Below, in pieces: positions 32,698 to 42,135 of a stretch of DNA of 64,000 nucleotides. The stretch comes from Plantibacter sp. ME-Dv--P-122b. GTDB taxonomy: Bacteria; Actinomycetota; Actinomycetes; Actinomycetales; Microbacteriaceae. The translations under genes were made by a program, and so were the position numbers. The notes beneath the pieces are model-generated. The model was not told where the DNA came from and did no database searches. It saw only the letters and a program-made list of their open reading frames with translations. Positions within the stretch are counted from its first letter, which is position 1, and each line of letters opens with the position of its first letter. The DNA lies in assembly GCF_030209375.1 (NCBI RefSeq), contig NZ_JARVSC010000003.1, forward strand, positions 496,001-560,000, given 5' to 3'.

Positions 32698-35469
32698 ATG
32701 CAGCAGCACACGGGTCGAAGGAGTCACCGCGCGCGGTGGCGGAACCGGTGGGGGGCACCGTCCGCCGGTCGCGCGACCATGGGGATCATCGGGGTGACCG
32801 TCCTGTCGGCGCTGTCGCTCGTCGGGGTCGGGTCGACCGCGCAGGCGCTGCCGGGGACGCCGGGAACGCCGCAGACGGGCTCGGTCGTCTACGCCGAGGA
32901 CTTCGAGAACGGCGTGACGTCGCCGACGTACATCGAGGACTACGTCGGGGCCGACGGCACGCGGTACACCGCGGACGCCTCCTGGCGCGACCACACCCAG
33001 TGCAACGGCAACATCACGAGCTTCGCCTCGTCCGCGGAGCCGCAGTGCCTCGCGGCGTCGGCTTCCGGTGAAGGGCGCACGCGGCAGCTCGCCTGGGCGC
33101 TCGGCGGCGACGACGGCGACACGGCCAACCACTCCGTGAGTGCCTGGACCTCGCAGCAGAACCTCACGATGAACCCGCCGAACGCGATCGAGTTCGCGAC
33201 CGTCGACCCGATCGCGCTCACGAGCGCCGGCCGGTTCCTGACCACCTCGGTAGATCTCGCCGCGGTGTCCTGCAACGCATCGCAGCAGCCCGTCCTCGAG
33301 TTCTTCCTCACCGACGACCAGGGTGGCGCTCACTCCGTCGGGGCCATCAACGGCTGTACTGCAGCAGGCTCCCGGTCCGTCACCGCCCCGGCGACCGGTG
33401 CGGCAGGGGCTGAGAACGTCCGTGTCGGCACCTACGTCTCACCGGGAGCGGTCCTGCTCCCCGGGGCGACCGTCGGCATCGTCGCCCGCAACCTGACCGG
33501 CGGCGGCACGGCCGGCAACGACCACGCCTTCGACAACATCCAGGTGCTCGACGTCTCCCCGCAGTTGGACAAGTCGTTCAGCCCGACGAGTGTCGTCGCC
33601 GGTGAGACGTCCACGCTGACGCTCACCATCACGAACACCGACGAGCTCGCCGCCAAGAACGGCTGGTCGTTCACGGACGCGCTGCCCACCGGCCTGACGA
33701 TCGCCGACAGCGACGCGTCGACCACCTGCCCGTCGGGTGTCGTCACCGCGCCCGAGGGCGGCTCGTCGATCGACGTCACCGGCAACCTCAGCCAGGGCAT
33801 GACCTCGTGCGCCGTCACCGTCGAGGTCACGTCGCCCGTCGCCGGGACGTTCACGAACGGTCCCGACAACATCACAAGCGTCGGCCTCAACCCGCCGGCC
33901 GACGCCACGGTCGAGTTCGTGCCGCAGGCTCCCGCGATCACCGTCGTGAAGTCCGCGTCCCCCGCTGCGGCGGAGTACGCCGTCGGCGACGAGATCACCT
34001 ACTCCTTCCTCGTCACCAACACCGGGAACGTCCCGCTCACGGACGTCCAGGTCGACGAGGGCGCGTTCACCGGCACCGGAGACCTCTCCGATGTCGTCTG
34101 CCCGGCAGGAGCTGCGACGCTCGCACCCGCGGCGGCCATCACCTGCGAAGCGACCTACACGATGACGCAGGCCGACATCGATGCCGGTACCGTCTCCAAC
34201 TCGGCCACCGCGACCGGGACGCCGCCACAGGGCCAGCCGCCGGTCTCGCCGCCGTCGGAGGTCACCATCCCGGGCGTGGCCCAGGCCCCGGCGCTCACCG
34301 TCGCGAAGTCGGCGACGCCGACCACGGTCGCGAACGCCGGCGAGGACGTCACCTACTCGTTCCTCGTCACCAACACCGGCAATGTCACCCTCACCGACGT
34401 CCAGGTCATCGAGGGCGACTTCACCGGCACCGGTGAGCTGTCCCAGGTCGTCTGCCCGCCCGCGGCAGGCGCGCTCGCCCCAGCCGCGACCGTCACCTGC
34501 GAGGCCACCTACACGGTGACCCAGGCCGACGTCGATGCAGGCTCGATCTCCAACTCCGCGACCGCGACCGGCACCCCGCCGAACGGTGGCACTCCCCCGG
34601 TCTCACCGCCGTCGGAGACCACCGTCGCGTTCCCGGCGACCCCCGCCATCACCGTCGTGAAGTCGGCCGATGCGGTGGCCCAGGACGGTCTCGCCGTCGG
34701 CCAGGTCGTCACCTACTCCTTCCTCCTCACCAACACCGGGAACGTCACGCTGACGAACCCGACGGTGACGGAAGGGGAGTTCTCGGGCGCCGGCGAGCTG
34801 TCCGACGTCGTCTGCCCGGCCGAGCCCGCTTCGCTGGCACCGGGCGCGACGACCACCTGCGAGGCCACCTACACGGTCGTGCAGGCCGACGTCGACGCGG
34901 GTCTGATCACGAACTCGGCGACCGCGACGGCGACGCCGCCGAACAGCGTGACCGGTGTGCCGCCGGTCTCGCCGCCGTCCGAGGTCACGATCCCGTCGCC
35001 GCCCGTCCCCGGGCTCTCGGTGGTCAAGACGGCCGACGTCGAGCGGGCCACCGCTGCTGGACAGGTCATCACCTACTCTTTCCAGGTGGCGAACACCGGC
35101 AACGTCACCCTGCGTGACGTCGCGGTCCAGGAGGGTGACTTCACCGGCACCGGCACGCTCTCGGCGATCACCTGCCCAACGGGCACGGCGCTCCTCGCCC
35201 CCGGGCTCCAGATCGTCTGCACCGCGACGTACACGGTCACCCAGGCGGACCTGAACGCGGGCTCGATCCGCAACACCGCGTTCGGGACCGGCGTGACGCC
35301 GGGCGGCGAATCGTTCACCTCCGACCCGTCCACGGCCACCGTGAGCACGCCGGGTCCGGTGCTCGCCTCGACCGGAACGACCGTCGCACCACTAATGGTC
35401 GGAGCGGCGATCCTGCTGCTGCTCGGTACCGGGCTCGTCATCCGACGCCGCCTCGTCACCGGGCGCTGA
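32698..35469 (+). CDS. Wall-anchored surface protein with DUF11-type repeats and LAxTG sorting signal
   Basis: A 923-residue secreted protein. The ATG at 32698 follows GGGGAGG; frames further upstream lie inside the antisense of the LuxR gene. An N-terminal basic leader and hydrophobic segment (about 28-50) form a signal peptide ending near AQA. Residues 60-285 are a unique adhesin-like domain; 290-410 a DUF11-like domain (LDKSFSPTSVVAGE); then four repeats of about 118-122 residues starting at 413, 532, 650 and 772, each with TYSFLVTNTGNV-type and TCEATYT-type strands. The C-terminus has LASTG, a hydrophobic helix and RRR: a sortase signal of the class E (LAxTG) type. Probably a fibrillar adhesin. 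Confidence 0.88.
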   Translation: MQQHTGRRSHRARWRNRWGAPSAGRATMGIIGVTVLSALSLVGVGSTAQALPGTPGTPQTGSVVYAEDFENGVTSPTYIEDYVGADGTRYTADASWRDHTQCNGNITSFASSAEPQCLAASASGEGRTRQLAWALGGDDGDTANHSVSAWTSQQNLTMNPPNAIEFATVDPIALTSAGRFLTTSVDLAAVSCNASQQPVLEFFLTDDQGGAHSVGAINGCTAAGSRSVTAPATGAAGAENVRVGTYVSPGAVLLPGATVGIVARNLTGGGTAGNDHAFDNIQVLDVSPQLDKSFSPTSVVAGETSTLTLTITNTDELAAKNGWSFTDALPTGLTIADSDASTTCPSGVVTAPEGGSSIDVTGNLSQGMTSCAVTVEVTSPVAGTFTNGPDNITSVGLNPPADATVEFVPQAPAITVVKSASPAAAEYAVGDEITYSFLVTNTGNVPLTDVQVDEGAFTGTGDLSDVVCPAGAATLAPAAAITCEATYTMTQADIDAGTVSNSATATGTPPQGQPPVSPPSEVTIPGVAQAPALTVAKSATPTTVANAGEDVTYSFLVTNTGNVTLTDVQVIEGDFTGTGELSQVVCPPAAGALAPAATVTCEATYTVTQADVDAGSISNSATATGTPPNGGTPPVSPPSETTVAFPATPAITVVKSADAVAQDGLAVGQVVTYSFLLTNTGNVTLTNPTVTEGEFSGAGELSDVVCPAEPASLAPGATTTCEATYTVVQADVDAGLITNSATATATPPNSVTGVPPVSPPSEVTIPSPPVPGLSVVKTADVERATAAGQVITYSFQVANTGNVTLRDVAVQEGDFTGTGTLSAITCPTGTALLAPGLQIVCTATYTVTQADLNAGSIRNTAFGTGVTPGGESFTSDPSTATVSTPGPVLASTGTTVAPLMVGAAILLLLGTGLVIRRRLVTGR
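33934..35360 (+). repeat. Four-fold DUF11 coding repeat
   Basis: Units of about 354-366 bases begin at 33934, 34291, 34645 and 35011. They share long near-identical stretches, for example those encoding VTYSFL and ATYTVTQAD, so recent duplication or recombination between units is likely. Confidence 0.85.
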
Positions 35470-35482
35470 CCCGGACCCGACC

Positions 35483-35522
35483 GATGGGGCGGGTCGAGCC
35501 TTCGGGCTCGGCCCGCCCCATC
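35483..35522 (+). terminator. Strong terminator after the surface-protein gene
   Basis: An 18-bp stem (GATGGGGCGGG at 35483-35493 pairing with the end at 35522) closes on a TTCG tetraloop, with one internal mismatch. It starts 13 bases after the stop. Confidence 0.9.
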
Positions 35523-35553
35523 GCGTTTCCATCACCACTACCCTGTTGAGGCC

Positions 35554-36126
35554 ATGAGATCCGCGACCACCACGACCCTGCTGCGCTGCGCGGCCTTCGG
35601 CGCTGTCGGCGCCCTCGTCCTCCTCCTCGTCAGCCCGCTGACCTCGACCGCCGCCGTGCTCAACCCGGTGCTCTACGCCGCGATCGCCGCTGTCACGATG
35701 GTGATGCCGATGCTCGCCAGGCGCTGGACGGGCACGCCCGGTGCGACGGTGCTCACCGCGGCCGTCACCGGCGTCCTCGCGCTGGCGTTCACGGCGCTCG
35801 GCCCGGCGATCATCGTCGCGCTCGTCGTCCCGGCGGCGGCGATCGACCTGGTGCTCGCCCGACGCCGTGATCCCGGCCGCGTGGTGACCTGGCTTGCGGC
35901 GGCGGCCGGCGGCGTCGCGATCTGGGCGCTGTCGTTCGCGGTGATCTCGCCCGGCCTCGTGTCGCCGGTGCTCGTCATGGTGCTGCTCGCGGTCCGCGTC
36001 GTGAGCTACGTGCTCGCCATGGAGCTGGCCGGTCTCGTCGCCAGGCGCCTCCGCCGATCCGGCGTGCGATCGGTGCGTGCTGCGTCCCGTCGCGACGACG
36101 CCCGCCGAGGATCCTCCGACGCCTGA
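35554..36126 (+). CDS. Membrane protein resembling an ECF-transporter S component
   Basis: A 190-residue protein with five to six hydrophobic segments from residue 10 to 165 and a basic C-terminal tail (RRLRRSGVRSVRAASRR). The pattern of short helices with an AL..NPVLYA.IAA..M..PML block resembles substrate-binding S components of ECF vitamin transporters such as the MptD/YkoE type. No ECF ATPase or T subunit is nearby, so a shared energising module would be needed. The assignment is tentative; it could be another small membrane protein. Confidence 0.5.
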   Translation: MRSATTTTLLRCAAFGAVGALVLLLVSPLTSTAAVLNPVLYAAIAAVTMVMPMLARRWTGTPGATVLTAAVTGVLALAFTALGPAIIVALVVPAAAIDLVLARRRDPGRVVTWLAAAAGGVAIWALSFAVISPGLVSPVLVMVLLAVRVVSYVLAMELAGLVARRLRRSGVRSVRAASRRDDARRGSSDA

Positions 36127-36132
36127 TCAGCG

Positions 36133-36756
36133 TCAGCTTGCAGGGGCCGCGTTCCACCGGGGGCGGTCGGGCGCGGCGTCCCATTCCTCCAGCACCGCTG
36201 AGGCCGAAGCCACCGGGAAGGTCGTGATCAGGCGCTCGTCGATGCCGTACACGAGCGCGACGGCGTCGGTTTCCGACCGGTCACCGAGCGCCAGACGCAT
36301 CCGACCGGACGGGCCGTCGGCCGTCCGTACCGGTCGTGCGAGCAGGTCCTGCGCGGCCACCGTCACCCGCGACAGCAGGGACGACGCACGAGCCCACGGG
36401 ACGAACTCGTCGTCGGGGAGCCCGAACGCGCGCGCGAGCGCTCCGTCGAGCCAGCGGTCGCGCTTCAACCCGTAGGGCGTCGGGACCGACGAGAGCAGAT
36501 AGCCGTAGACATGGAGGAGCCCGGCGTTCCCGACCGGCCAGGTCGCGGCGATGCCGGCGCGCGCATGGAGCGCCTCGAACAGCACGCGTGGCACGACCGG
36601 CCCGCCCGTGTGCTCGTCGATGACGGTCGACGCACCCCACGAGGCGAACCGGCCGGCCGCCGTGTCGTCGTCGATCGCCGCGCCCAGCCACGAGCACTCC
36701 TCGAGCACGGTCGCGGGTTCGGTCACCGCTCGTCGCGCGAACTCCGTCATCATCAC
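36133..36756 (-). CDS. Conserved hypothetical protein (207 aa)
   Basis: A soluble protein of 207 residues (ATG at 36756; in-frame ATGs at 36753 and 36750 are equally possible). Recognisable blocks are LEECSWLGAAIDDDTAAGRF, YGYLLSSVPTPYGLKRDRWL and LALGDRSETDAVALVYGIDE. I do not recognise a family or catalytic motif. Third-position G/C bias supports coding. It converges on the ECF-like gene with a six-base gap and diverges from the phosphonate-type importer operon. Confidence 0.55.
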   Translation of the reverse strand: MMMTEFARRAVTEPATVLEECSWLGAAIDDDTAAGRFASWGASTVIDEHTGGPVVPRVLFEALHARAGIAATWPVGNAGLLHVYGYLLSSVPTPYGLKRDRWLDGALARAFGLPDDEFVPWARASSLLSRVTVAAQDLLARPVRTADGPSGRMRLALGDRSETDAVALVYGIDERLITTFPVASASAVLEEWDAAPDRPRWNAAPAS

Positions 36757-36790
36757 AGCACCACAGCATAGGCGGCTCGTGCGTCGGTGA

Positions 36791-36812
36791 ATTCACCCGC
36801 CGTTCACCCGCC
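36791..36812 (+). promoter_or_regulatory. PHO box (PhoP direct repeats) upstream of the phosphonate-type importer operon
   Basis: Two adjacent 11-base units, ATTCACCCGCC (36791-36801) and GTTCACCCGCC (36802-36812), differ at one base. Tandem 11-nt units with GTTCACC are the actinobacterial PhoP-binding pattern. The site lies 88 bases before the GTG of the HAD gene, so phosphate-starvation control of the operon is likely. Confidence 0.7.
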
Positions 36813-36900
36813 ATGGTGATTGCGTCCACACTCGCCGTCCATGATGGACGCAGCGTCCGCAGGAGCGGCCGTGTGAACGAAACGCTCAGAAGGAGCGCCT

Positions 36901-37608
36901 GTGGCCCCCACCATCCTCTTCGATTTCGACGGCACCCTCGCCCTCGGCGACGGGCCGATCACGGCCTTCGCCCGCGCCATCGCCGAGCGCACCGGCGACG
37001 CCGAGTTCGCGATGCGCGCCGAGGCAGCCCTCGCCGCGTTCGCGAACGGCGAGACCGACGCCCGCGACGGGTACGACGCCGTGACCCGGATCGCCCGCGA
37101 AGCCGGCGTCGGCGCCGACGTCATCGGCGCCTCCTACGACGACTCCCGCGCCCTGCTCGGCTCGAGCGAAGCGGCGGTCGACTCCCCCGACGGCCTCCCC
37201 GCGTTCCTCGAGACACTCGGCACCCGGGCCCGACTCGTCCTGGCCACGAACGCCCCCGGCGACGGCATCACGGCGCTCCTCCAGACCTGGGGCGTCGCCG
37301 AGGCGTTCGACGCCGTGCACTTCACCGTCGGGAAGCCTGCCGGCCTCGTCCCGCTCATCCGCGACGCGCTCGCCACCGGCCCCGTCCTCGCCGTCGGCGA
37401 CATCGTCGAGAACGACCTCGCCCCCGCAGCCGAGCTGGGTGCCGACACCGCTCTCGTCGGCGCGACCTTCGAGCGTTCGACGGCCACCGCCACGATGCGT
37501 GGGCGCTCGCTCGCCGACCTGTACGACCAGATCATCGCCTGGGCCGCAGCCGCATCGCGCCTCCCCGACGCCTCCACGACCTCCACGCCCGCTCCGTCCG
37601 CCTCCTGA
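36901..37608 (+). CDS. HAD-superfamily hydrolase, first gene of the phn-like operon
   Basis: A 235-residue haloacid-dehalogenase-type phosphatase from a GTG after AGAAGGAG. Motif I is FDFDGTLALGDG (nucleophile Asp8, Asp10), motif II LATNAPG, motif III Lys in VGKPAG and motif IV VGDIVENDLAPA with acidic residues. It starts an operon with a phosphonate/phosphite-type importer and is expected to dephosphorylate an imported or derived compound (inference). The C-terminal 20 residues are low-complexity. Confidence 0.85.
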   Translation: MAPTILFDFDGTLALGDGPITAFARAIAERTGDAEFAMRAEAALAAFANGETDARDGYDAVTRIAREAGVGADVIGASYDDSRALLGSSEAAVDSPDGLPAFLETLGTRARLVLATNAPGDGITALLQTWGVAEAFDAVHFTVGKPAGLVPLIRDALATGPVLAVGDIVENDLAPAAELGADTALVGATFERSTATATMRGRSLADLYDQIIAWAAAASRLPDASTTSTPAPSAS

Positions 37609-37639
37609 TCACCCTCCACCCTCGAAAGGCATCCCGAAC

Positions 37640-38650
37640 ATGCGTAAGACCCTGCTCCTCACCGGCGTCGCGGCCGTCGCCGCCCTCGCCCTCGCCGGCT
37701 GCAGCCCTGCAGCCTCCTCCCCGTCGGCCACGGGCACGGCGTCCTGGCCCGACTCCATCACCATCTCGCTCGTGCCGTCGGTGGAGGGCGAGGACCTCGC
37801 CGAAGCACTCGACCCGCTCACCAGCTACCTGTCGGAGAACCTCGGCATCGAGGTCAACGGCGTCGTCGCGACCGACTACGCCGCGACCGTCGAGGCCCTC
37901 GGCAGCGACCAGGCGCAGGTCATCATCACCGACGCCGGCTCGCTCTACAACGCGACCGAGCGCTACGACGCGAACCTCATCCTGCGCGACGTCCGCTTCG
38001 GCGCGACCTCGTACGCGTCGGTCGCCTACACGAACAACCCCGACAAGTACTGCGCCGAGGCTCCCGTCATGGTCACCTACGCGGCGAGCGACACCCCGCT
38101 CTCGTACTGCAACGGCATCGAGCCCGGCGCCGACGCTGCGACCGGTACCGGACCCGCCGCGCTGAAGGCCCTCGACAAGATCTCGAAGGGCACCAAGGTC
38201 GCTCTGCAGGCTGCCACCTCGCCCGCCGGCTACCAGTACCCCGTGGTCGCCATGCGCGACGCCGGTATCGACACGGACGCCGACATCACCCAGGTGCCGG
38301 TCGAGGGCAACAACAACGCGGTCCTCTCCGTCTACAACGGCGACGCCGAGGTCTCGTTCGGCTACTGGGACGCGCGCACGACCGTCCTCAAGGAGGCGCC
38401 CGACGTCGCCGACAAGGTCGTCGCGTTCGCCTACACCGAGATGATCCCCAACGGTGGCGTCGCGGTCTCGAAGTCGCTCCCGGCTGACCTCACCAAGCAG
38501 CTCACCACGCTCATGGCGGGCTACGCGGACTCCTCCGACGCGGCGAAGAAGGTCATGTTCGACCTCGTCGGCCTCTCCGGCTGGACCGACAAGACCGCGC
38601 CGGACGAGATCACCCGCTACGGCGAGATCCTCGACCAGTTCTCCAACTGA
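37640..38650 (+). CDS. Phosphonate/phosphite-type ABC substrate-binding lipoprotein (PhnD-like)
   Basis: A 336-residue binding protein with signal peptide and lipobox LAGC (Cys at about 22). The family pattern ITISLVPSVEGEDLAEALDP, LTSYLSENLGIEVNGVVATD and DYAATVEALGSDQAQVIITD, with LQAATSPAGYQYPVVAMRDAG, is that of PhnD/PtxB proteins. It lies 31 bases after the HAD gene and 39 bases before the ATPase gene. The ligand could be phosphonate, phosphite or a phosphate ester. Confidence 0.9.
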   Translation: MRKTLLLTGVAAVAALALAGCSPAASSPSATGTASWPDSITISLVPSVEGEDLAEALDPLTSYLSENLGIEVNGVVATDYAATVEALGSDQAQVIITDAGSLYNATERYDANLILRDVRFGATSYASVAYTNNPDKYCAEAPVMVTYAASDTPLSYCNGIEPGADAATGTGPAALKALDKISKGTKVALQAATSPAGYQYPVVAMRDAGIDTDADITQVPVEGNNNAVLSVYNGDAEVSFGYWDARTTVLKEAPDVADKVVAFAYTEMIPNGGVAVSKSLPADLTKQLTTLMAGYADSSDAAKKVMFDLVGLSGWTDKTAPDEITRYGEILDQFSN

Positions 38651-38689
38651 CCCGCTCCAACCGATCGACCCTCTCCAGGAATCCGGTGC

Positions 38690-39514
38690 ATGAACACTGA
38701 TCAGCATCGCGCGGAGGCCCGAGCCCAGCTCGCGGCCTCCGCGTCGTGGTCCATCCGTCTCGACGACGTCTCGGTCACCTATCCGAACGGCACGAAGGCG
38801 CTCCGCAACGTCTCGCTCGACATCGCCGCCGGGGAGATGGTCTCCGTCGTGGGGCTCTCCGGCTCCGGCAAGTCGACGCTCATCCGCACGATCAACGGCC
38901 TCGTGTCGGCGACGAGCGGGACCGTCGCCGTCGGGCCGCACATCGTCACCGGTCTGCGCGGCCGGCAGCTCCGTCGGCTGCGCGGGCACGTCGGCATGAT
39001 CTTCCAGGGCTTCAACCTGGCCGACCGGACGAGCGTGTACCGCAACGTGCTCGTCGGCCGGTTCGCCAGCACCCCGACGTACCGGAACCTCCTCGGTCTG
39101 ACGACCGCCACCGACCGGGAGCTCGCTCTGCGCTCACTCCAGTCGGTCGGCATGCTCGACAAGGTCTGGACGCGCGCGGCGCAACTCTCCGGCGGGCAGA
39201 AGCAGCGCGTCGCGATCGCCCGCGCCCTCACGCAGCAGCCGAGCGTCATGCTCGCCGACGAGCCCGTCGCGAGCCTCGACCCGCCGACCGCACACACGGT
39301 GATGAACGACCTGCGCCGGGTGAACACCGAGACGGGCCTCACGGTGCTCGTGAACATCCACCTCATGGACCTCGCGCGCACCTACACGACCCGCATGATC
39401 GGGCTCCGCGACGGCGAACTCGTGTACGACGGCTCCGCAGCCGACGCGACCGAGGCGGACTTCGAGCGCATCTACGGCCGCCCCATCCAGCCCGACGATC
39501 GGCTCGACCGATGA
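38690..39514 (+). CDS. phnC: Phosphonate-type ABC transporter ATP-binding protein
   Basis: A 274-residue ATPase. Walker A is GLSGSGKST, the signature [15 protein letters not shown], Walker [14 protein letters not shown], and the H-loop follows in [11 protein letters not shown]. The pattern [20 protein letters not shown] is typical of PhnC. It overlaps the next permease by four bases. Unlike the sugar loci, this operon encodes its own ATPase. Confidence 0.93.
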   Translation: MNTDQHRAEARAQLAASASWSIRLDDVSVTYPNGTKALRNVSLDIAAGEMVSVVGLSGSGKSTLIRTINGLVSATSGTVAVGPHIVTGLRGRQLRRLRGHVGMIFQGFNLADRTSVYRNVLVGRFASTPTYRNLLGLTTATDRELALRSLQSVGMLDKVWTRAAQLSGGQKQRVAIARALTQQPSVMLADEPVASLDPPTAHTVMNDLRRVNTETGLTVLVNIHLMDLARTYTTRMIGLRDGELVYDGSAADATEADFERIYGRPIQPDDRLDR

Positions 39515-40344
39515 CGGCGACCGGCACCGACGTGCAGCTGCCGCCCGGCACCGACTGGCAGCTGCCGCCCAGGCCGAGCACCCGACTGCGAACCGCGCTC
39601 ATCATCGGGGCCGTGGCCGCCTTCACGATCGCCACCTGCCTTCCGGCGATCGGCGGCGTACAACTCGACTTCGGCGCGCTCGTCTCCCACTGGGACAACG
39701 GATCCGGTCTGCTCCTCCAGCTCTTCCAACCCGACGTCGCCTTCCTGCCGCGCACGGTGCAACCGATGCTCGAGACGCTGCAGATGGCGCTCGTGGGTGC
39801 GGTGGCCGCTGCGTTGCTGTCCGTCCCGCTGACGCTGTGGGCGGCAGCCCCGACGAACCCGAACGGTCTGTCGCGTCGCATCCTGCGCGCGATCGTCAAC
39901 GTCGTCCGAGCGGTGCCCGACCTCGTCTACGCGACCATCCTCGTCGCCATGGTCGGCGTCGGTGCGCTGCCCGGCCTCCTGACGCTCTTCCTCTTCGACC
40001 TCGGCATCATCGTCAAACTCGTCTCGGAGGCGATCGACTCCGCCGACCACCCGTACATCGAGGCCGGCAAGGCCGCCGGTGGGACGCAGACGCAGATCAA
40101 CCGCGTCACCGTCCTCCCGCAGGTCTGGCCGCTGTTCGCGAACCAGTGGCTGTACACCCTGGAGCTCAACGTCCGCATCTCCGCCATCCTCGGCATCGTC
40201 GGCGCCGGCGGCATCGGTCGCCTGCTCGACGAACGGCGGGCCTTCTACGCCTACGACGACGTCTCGGTGATCGTCCTCGAGATCCTCGTCGTCGTCGTGC
40301 TCATCGAGGTCGCGTCCAACCTGCTGCGGAGGCGACTCGTATGA
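39511..40344 (+). CDS. phnE: Phosphonate-type ABC transporter permease (PhnE-like, first)
   Basis: A 277-residue permease overlapping phnC by four bases. It has five to six helices, [20 protein letters not shown], and the EAA-like loop [20 protein letters not shown]. Two paralogous permeases in tandem is a usual arrangement for this transporter type. Confidence 0.9.
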   Translation: MTATGTDVQLPPGTDWQLPPRPSTRLRTALIIGAVAAFTIATCLPAIGGVQLDFGALVSHWDNGSGLLLQLFQPDVAFLPRTVQPMLETLQMALVGAVAAALLSVPLTLWAAAPTNPNGLSRRILRAIVNVVRAVPDLVYATILVAMVGVGALPGLLTLFLFDLGIIVKLVSEAIDSADHPYIEAGKAAGGTQTQINRVTVLPQVWPLFANQWLYTLELNVRISAILGIVGAGGIGRLLDERRAFYAYDDVSVIVLEILVVVVLIEVASNLLRRRLV

Positions 40345-41216
40345 CCGCGAACGATCCGAACACCGTGCTCCCCCGCCGTCCCTCGCGGCTCGTCCCGACC
40401 CTCGCGGCCGTCGCCGTCGGGATCGTCGTCATTGTCGCGACCGCCGGCCTGCCGATCGACTGGCGCGACCTCGGCACCGTCCCGGCGCAGCTCGTGCACT
40501 TCGGCAGGCTCATGTTCGAGAGCCCGAACTGGGAGAAGCTGCCGCGGGCGCTCACCGAGATGTGGCGGTCGATCTCGATGGCCTGGATCGGGGCCATCCT
40601 CTGCGTCCTCGTCTCGATCCCGCTCGGCATGCTCGCCGCAGGGTCGGTCGGGCCGGTCTGGCTGCGGCTGCCGTTGCGTGGGGTGTTCGCCGTCATCCGC
40701 GCGGTCCCGGAGGTGATCATCGCCCTCATCCTGCTCACGATCACCGGACTCACCCCGTTCACGGGCGCGCTGGCCCTCGGGATCGCCGGCATCGGCACCC
40801 AGGGGAAGTGGGTCTACGAGACGATCGAGTCCGTGCAGGAGGGCGCCTCGGAGGCCGTCCGCGCGGCCGGTGGCGGTACCGCCGAGGTGACGCGCTGGGC
40901 GCTCTGGCCCGCCGCCGCCCCGGCACTGCTGTCGCTCGCGCTCTACCGGTTCGAGATCAACATCCGCACCTCGGCAGTCCTCGGGCTCGTCGGCGCGGGC
41001 GGGATCGGCAGCATGCTGGCGAACTACACCAACTATCGCCAGTGGGATACAGTCGGGATGCTGCTGATCGTGGTGGTCGTCGTGACCATGACGATGGACG
41101 CGATCTCGGGTGCCATCCGACGCCGGATCACCCGGGGCCCCGGCATCGCCCGCACCACCCGTACCGCCCTTCCCGCCCGCACGACGAGGAGCCGCAATGT
41201 GGACAGGGTCCGCTGA
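40341..41216 (+). CDS. phnE: Phosphonate-type ABC transporter permease (PhnE-like, second)
   Basis: A 291-residue permease overlapping the previous gene by four bases. The conserved WRSISMAWIGAILCVLVSIP and AVRAAGGGTAEVTRWALWPA (EAA-like loop) match the first copy at family level. The basic C-terminal tail overlaps the start of the RpiR regulator gene by 20 bases. It probably forms a heterodimer with the first permease. Confidence 0.9.
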   Translation: MTANDPNTVLPRRPSRLVPTLAAVAVGIVVIVATAGLPIDWRDLGTVPAQLVHFGRLMFESPNWEKLPRALTEMWRSISMAWIGAILCVLVSIPLGMLAAGSVGPVWLRLPLRGVFAVIRAVPEVIIALILLTITGLTPFTGALALGIAGIGTQGKWVYETIESVQEGASEAVRAAGGGTAEVTRWALWPAAAPALLSLALYRFEINIRTSAVLGLVGAGGIGSMLANYTNYRQWDTVGMLLIVVVVVTMTMDAISGAIRRRITRGPGIARTTRTALPARTTRSRNVDRVR

Positions 41217-42069
41217 CGCCCCGCCGACGGCCAGGATCGCGATGCTCGCGCCGTCGCTCCAGCCGAGCGAACGCCGGGTGGCCGAGACGGTGGCCGAGGA
41301 CATCGAGGCGAGCATCGAGCGCACCGCCCAGGAGGTCGCCGACCTCGCCGGCGTCGGCCGCGCCACCGTCATCCGCACCGCGCAGTCGCTCGGGTACGAG
41401 GGCTACCCGCAGCTGCGGGTCGCCCTCACCCGCGAGGTCGCGCTCGGGACACCGACCGCCCGTGACGATGGCGACGACACGATGCTCGGCACCCTCCGCG
41501 GGGCCATCGACCACTTCGCCGGTCGCCTCGGCCAGACGACGTCGGCGATGACGGAGGAGACGCTCGAACGGTTCGTCCGGGTGCTCGACGAGGCGCCGCG
41601 ACTGCTCATCGCAGCGAACGGCCTCTCCTCACCGCTCGGTTCCGATCTGGCGATGCGGCTCATCTCGGCCGGCCGACCGGCGGAGTACCTGCCCGACACG
41701 CTCGGGCAGCAGATCGCGGCCACCCACCTCGGCCCGGGCGCGGCGTGTCTGGTCCTGTCGGGCTCGGGCGCGAACCGGGCGTCCGTCGACGTGGCCGCGG
41801 CAGCCCGGGCGAGTGGCGCGACCGTCCTCGCGATCACCTCCTTCCCACGCTCGGCCGTCGCCGAACTCGCCGATGTCGCACTCGTGGTCGCTCCCATCGA
41901 CGCGACCTTCCGCGACGAACTCGTGCACACCTCCCGGGCGGCCATCATGCTCGTGACGGAATCCGTGGTCGGGCTACTCGTGGGCCGACGTGGCGATCGT
42001 GCGCAGCGCGCGCAGTCGGCGACGCTCGCGGTCATCAGCGGCTCGCTGTCGGACGACGCCTCGGACTGA
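41197..42069 (+). CDS. RpiR-family regulator with SIS domain
   Basis: A 290-residue protein started at the ATG at 41197 (GACGAGGAG upstream). The N-terminal HTH_6 region, RTAQEVADLAGVGRATVIRT followed by AQSLGYEGYPQLRVALTREV, precedes a SIS domain (LLIAANGLSSPLGSDLAMRL; LVLSGSGANRASVDVAAAAR). SIS domains bind sugar phosphates, so sensing a phosphorylated intermediate is likely. It is the last gene of the phn-like operon and may control it together with PhoP. Confidence 0.88.
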   Translation: MWTGSADAPPTARIAMLAPSLQPSERRVAETVAEDIEASIERTAQEVADLAGVGRATVIRTAQSLGYEGYPQLRVALTREVALGTPTARDDGDDTMLGTLRGAIDHFAGRLGQTTSAMTEETLERFVRVLDEAPRLLIAANGLSSPLGSDLAMRLISAGRPAEYLPDTLGQQIAATHLGPGAACLVLSGSGANRASVDVAAAARASGATVLAITSFPRSAVAELADVALVVAPIDATFRDELVHTSRAAIMLVTESVVGLLVGRRGDRAQRAQSATLAVISGSLSDDASD

Positions 42070-42090
42070 CCCGGCTCGGGCTGTTCCGAT

Positions 42091-42114
42091 CGGCACCGGA
42101 CCAGGCCGGTGCCG
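42091..42114 (+). terminator. Hairpin after the phn-like operon
   Basis: CGGCACCGG (42091-42099) pairs with CCGGTGCCG (42106-42114) with a 6-base loop, 22 bases after the RpiR stop and just before the next ATG at 42136. Confidence 0.6.
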
Positions 42115-42135
42115 GGATCCGCGAGAATGTTCTCC

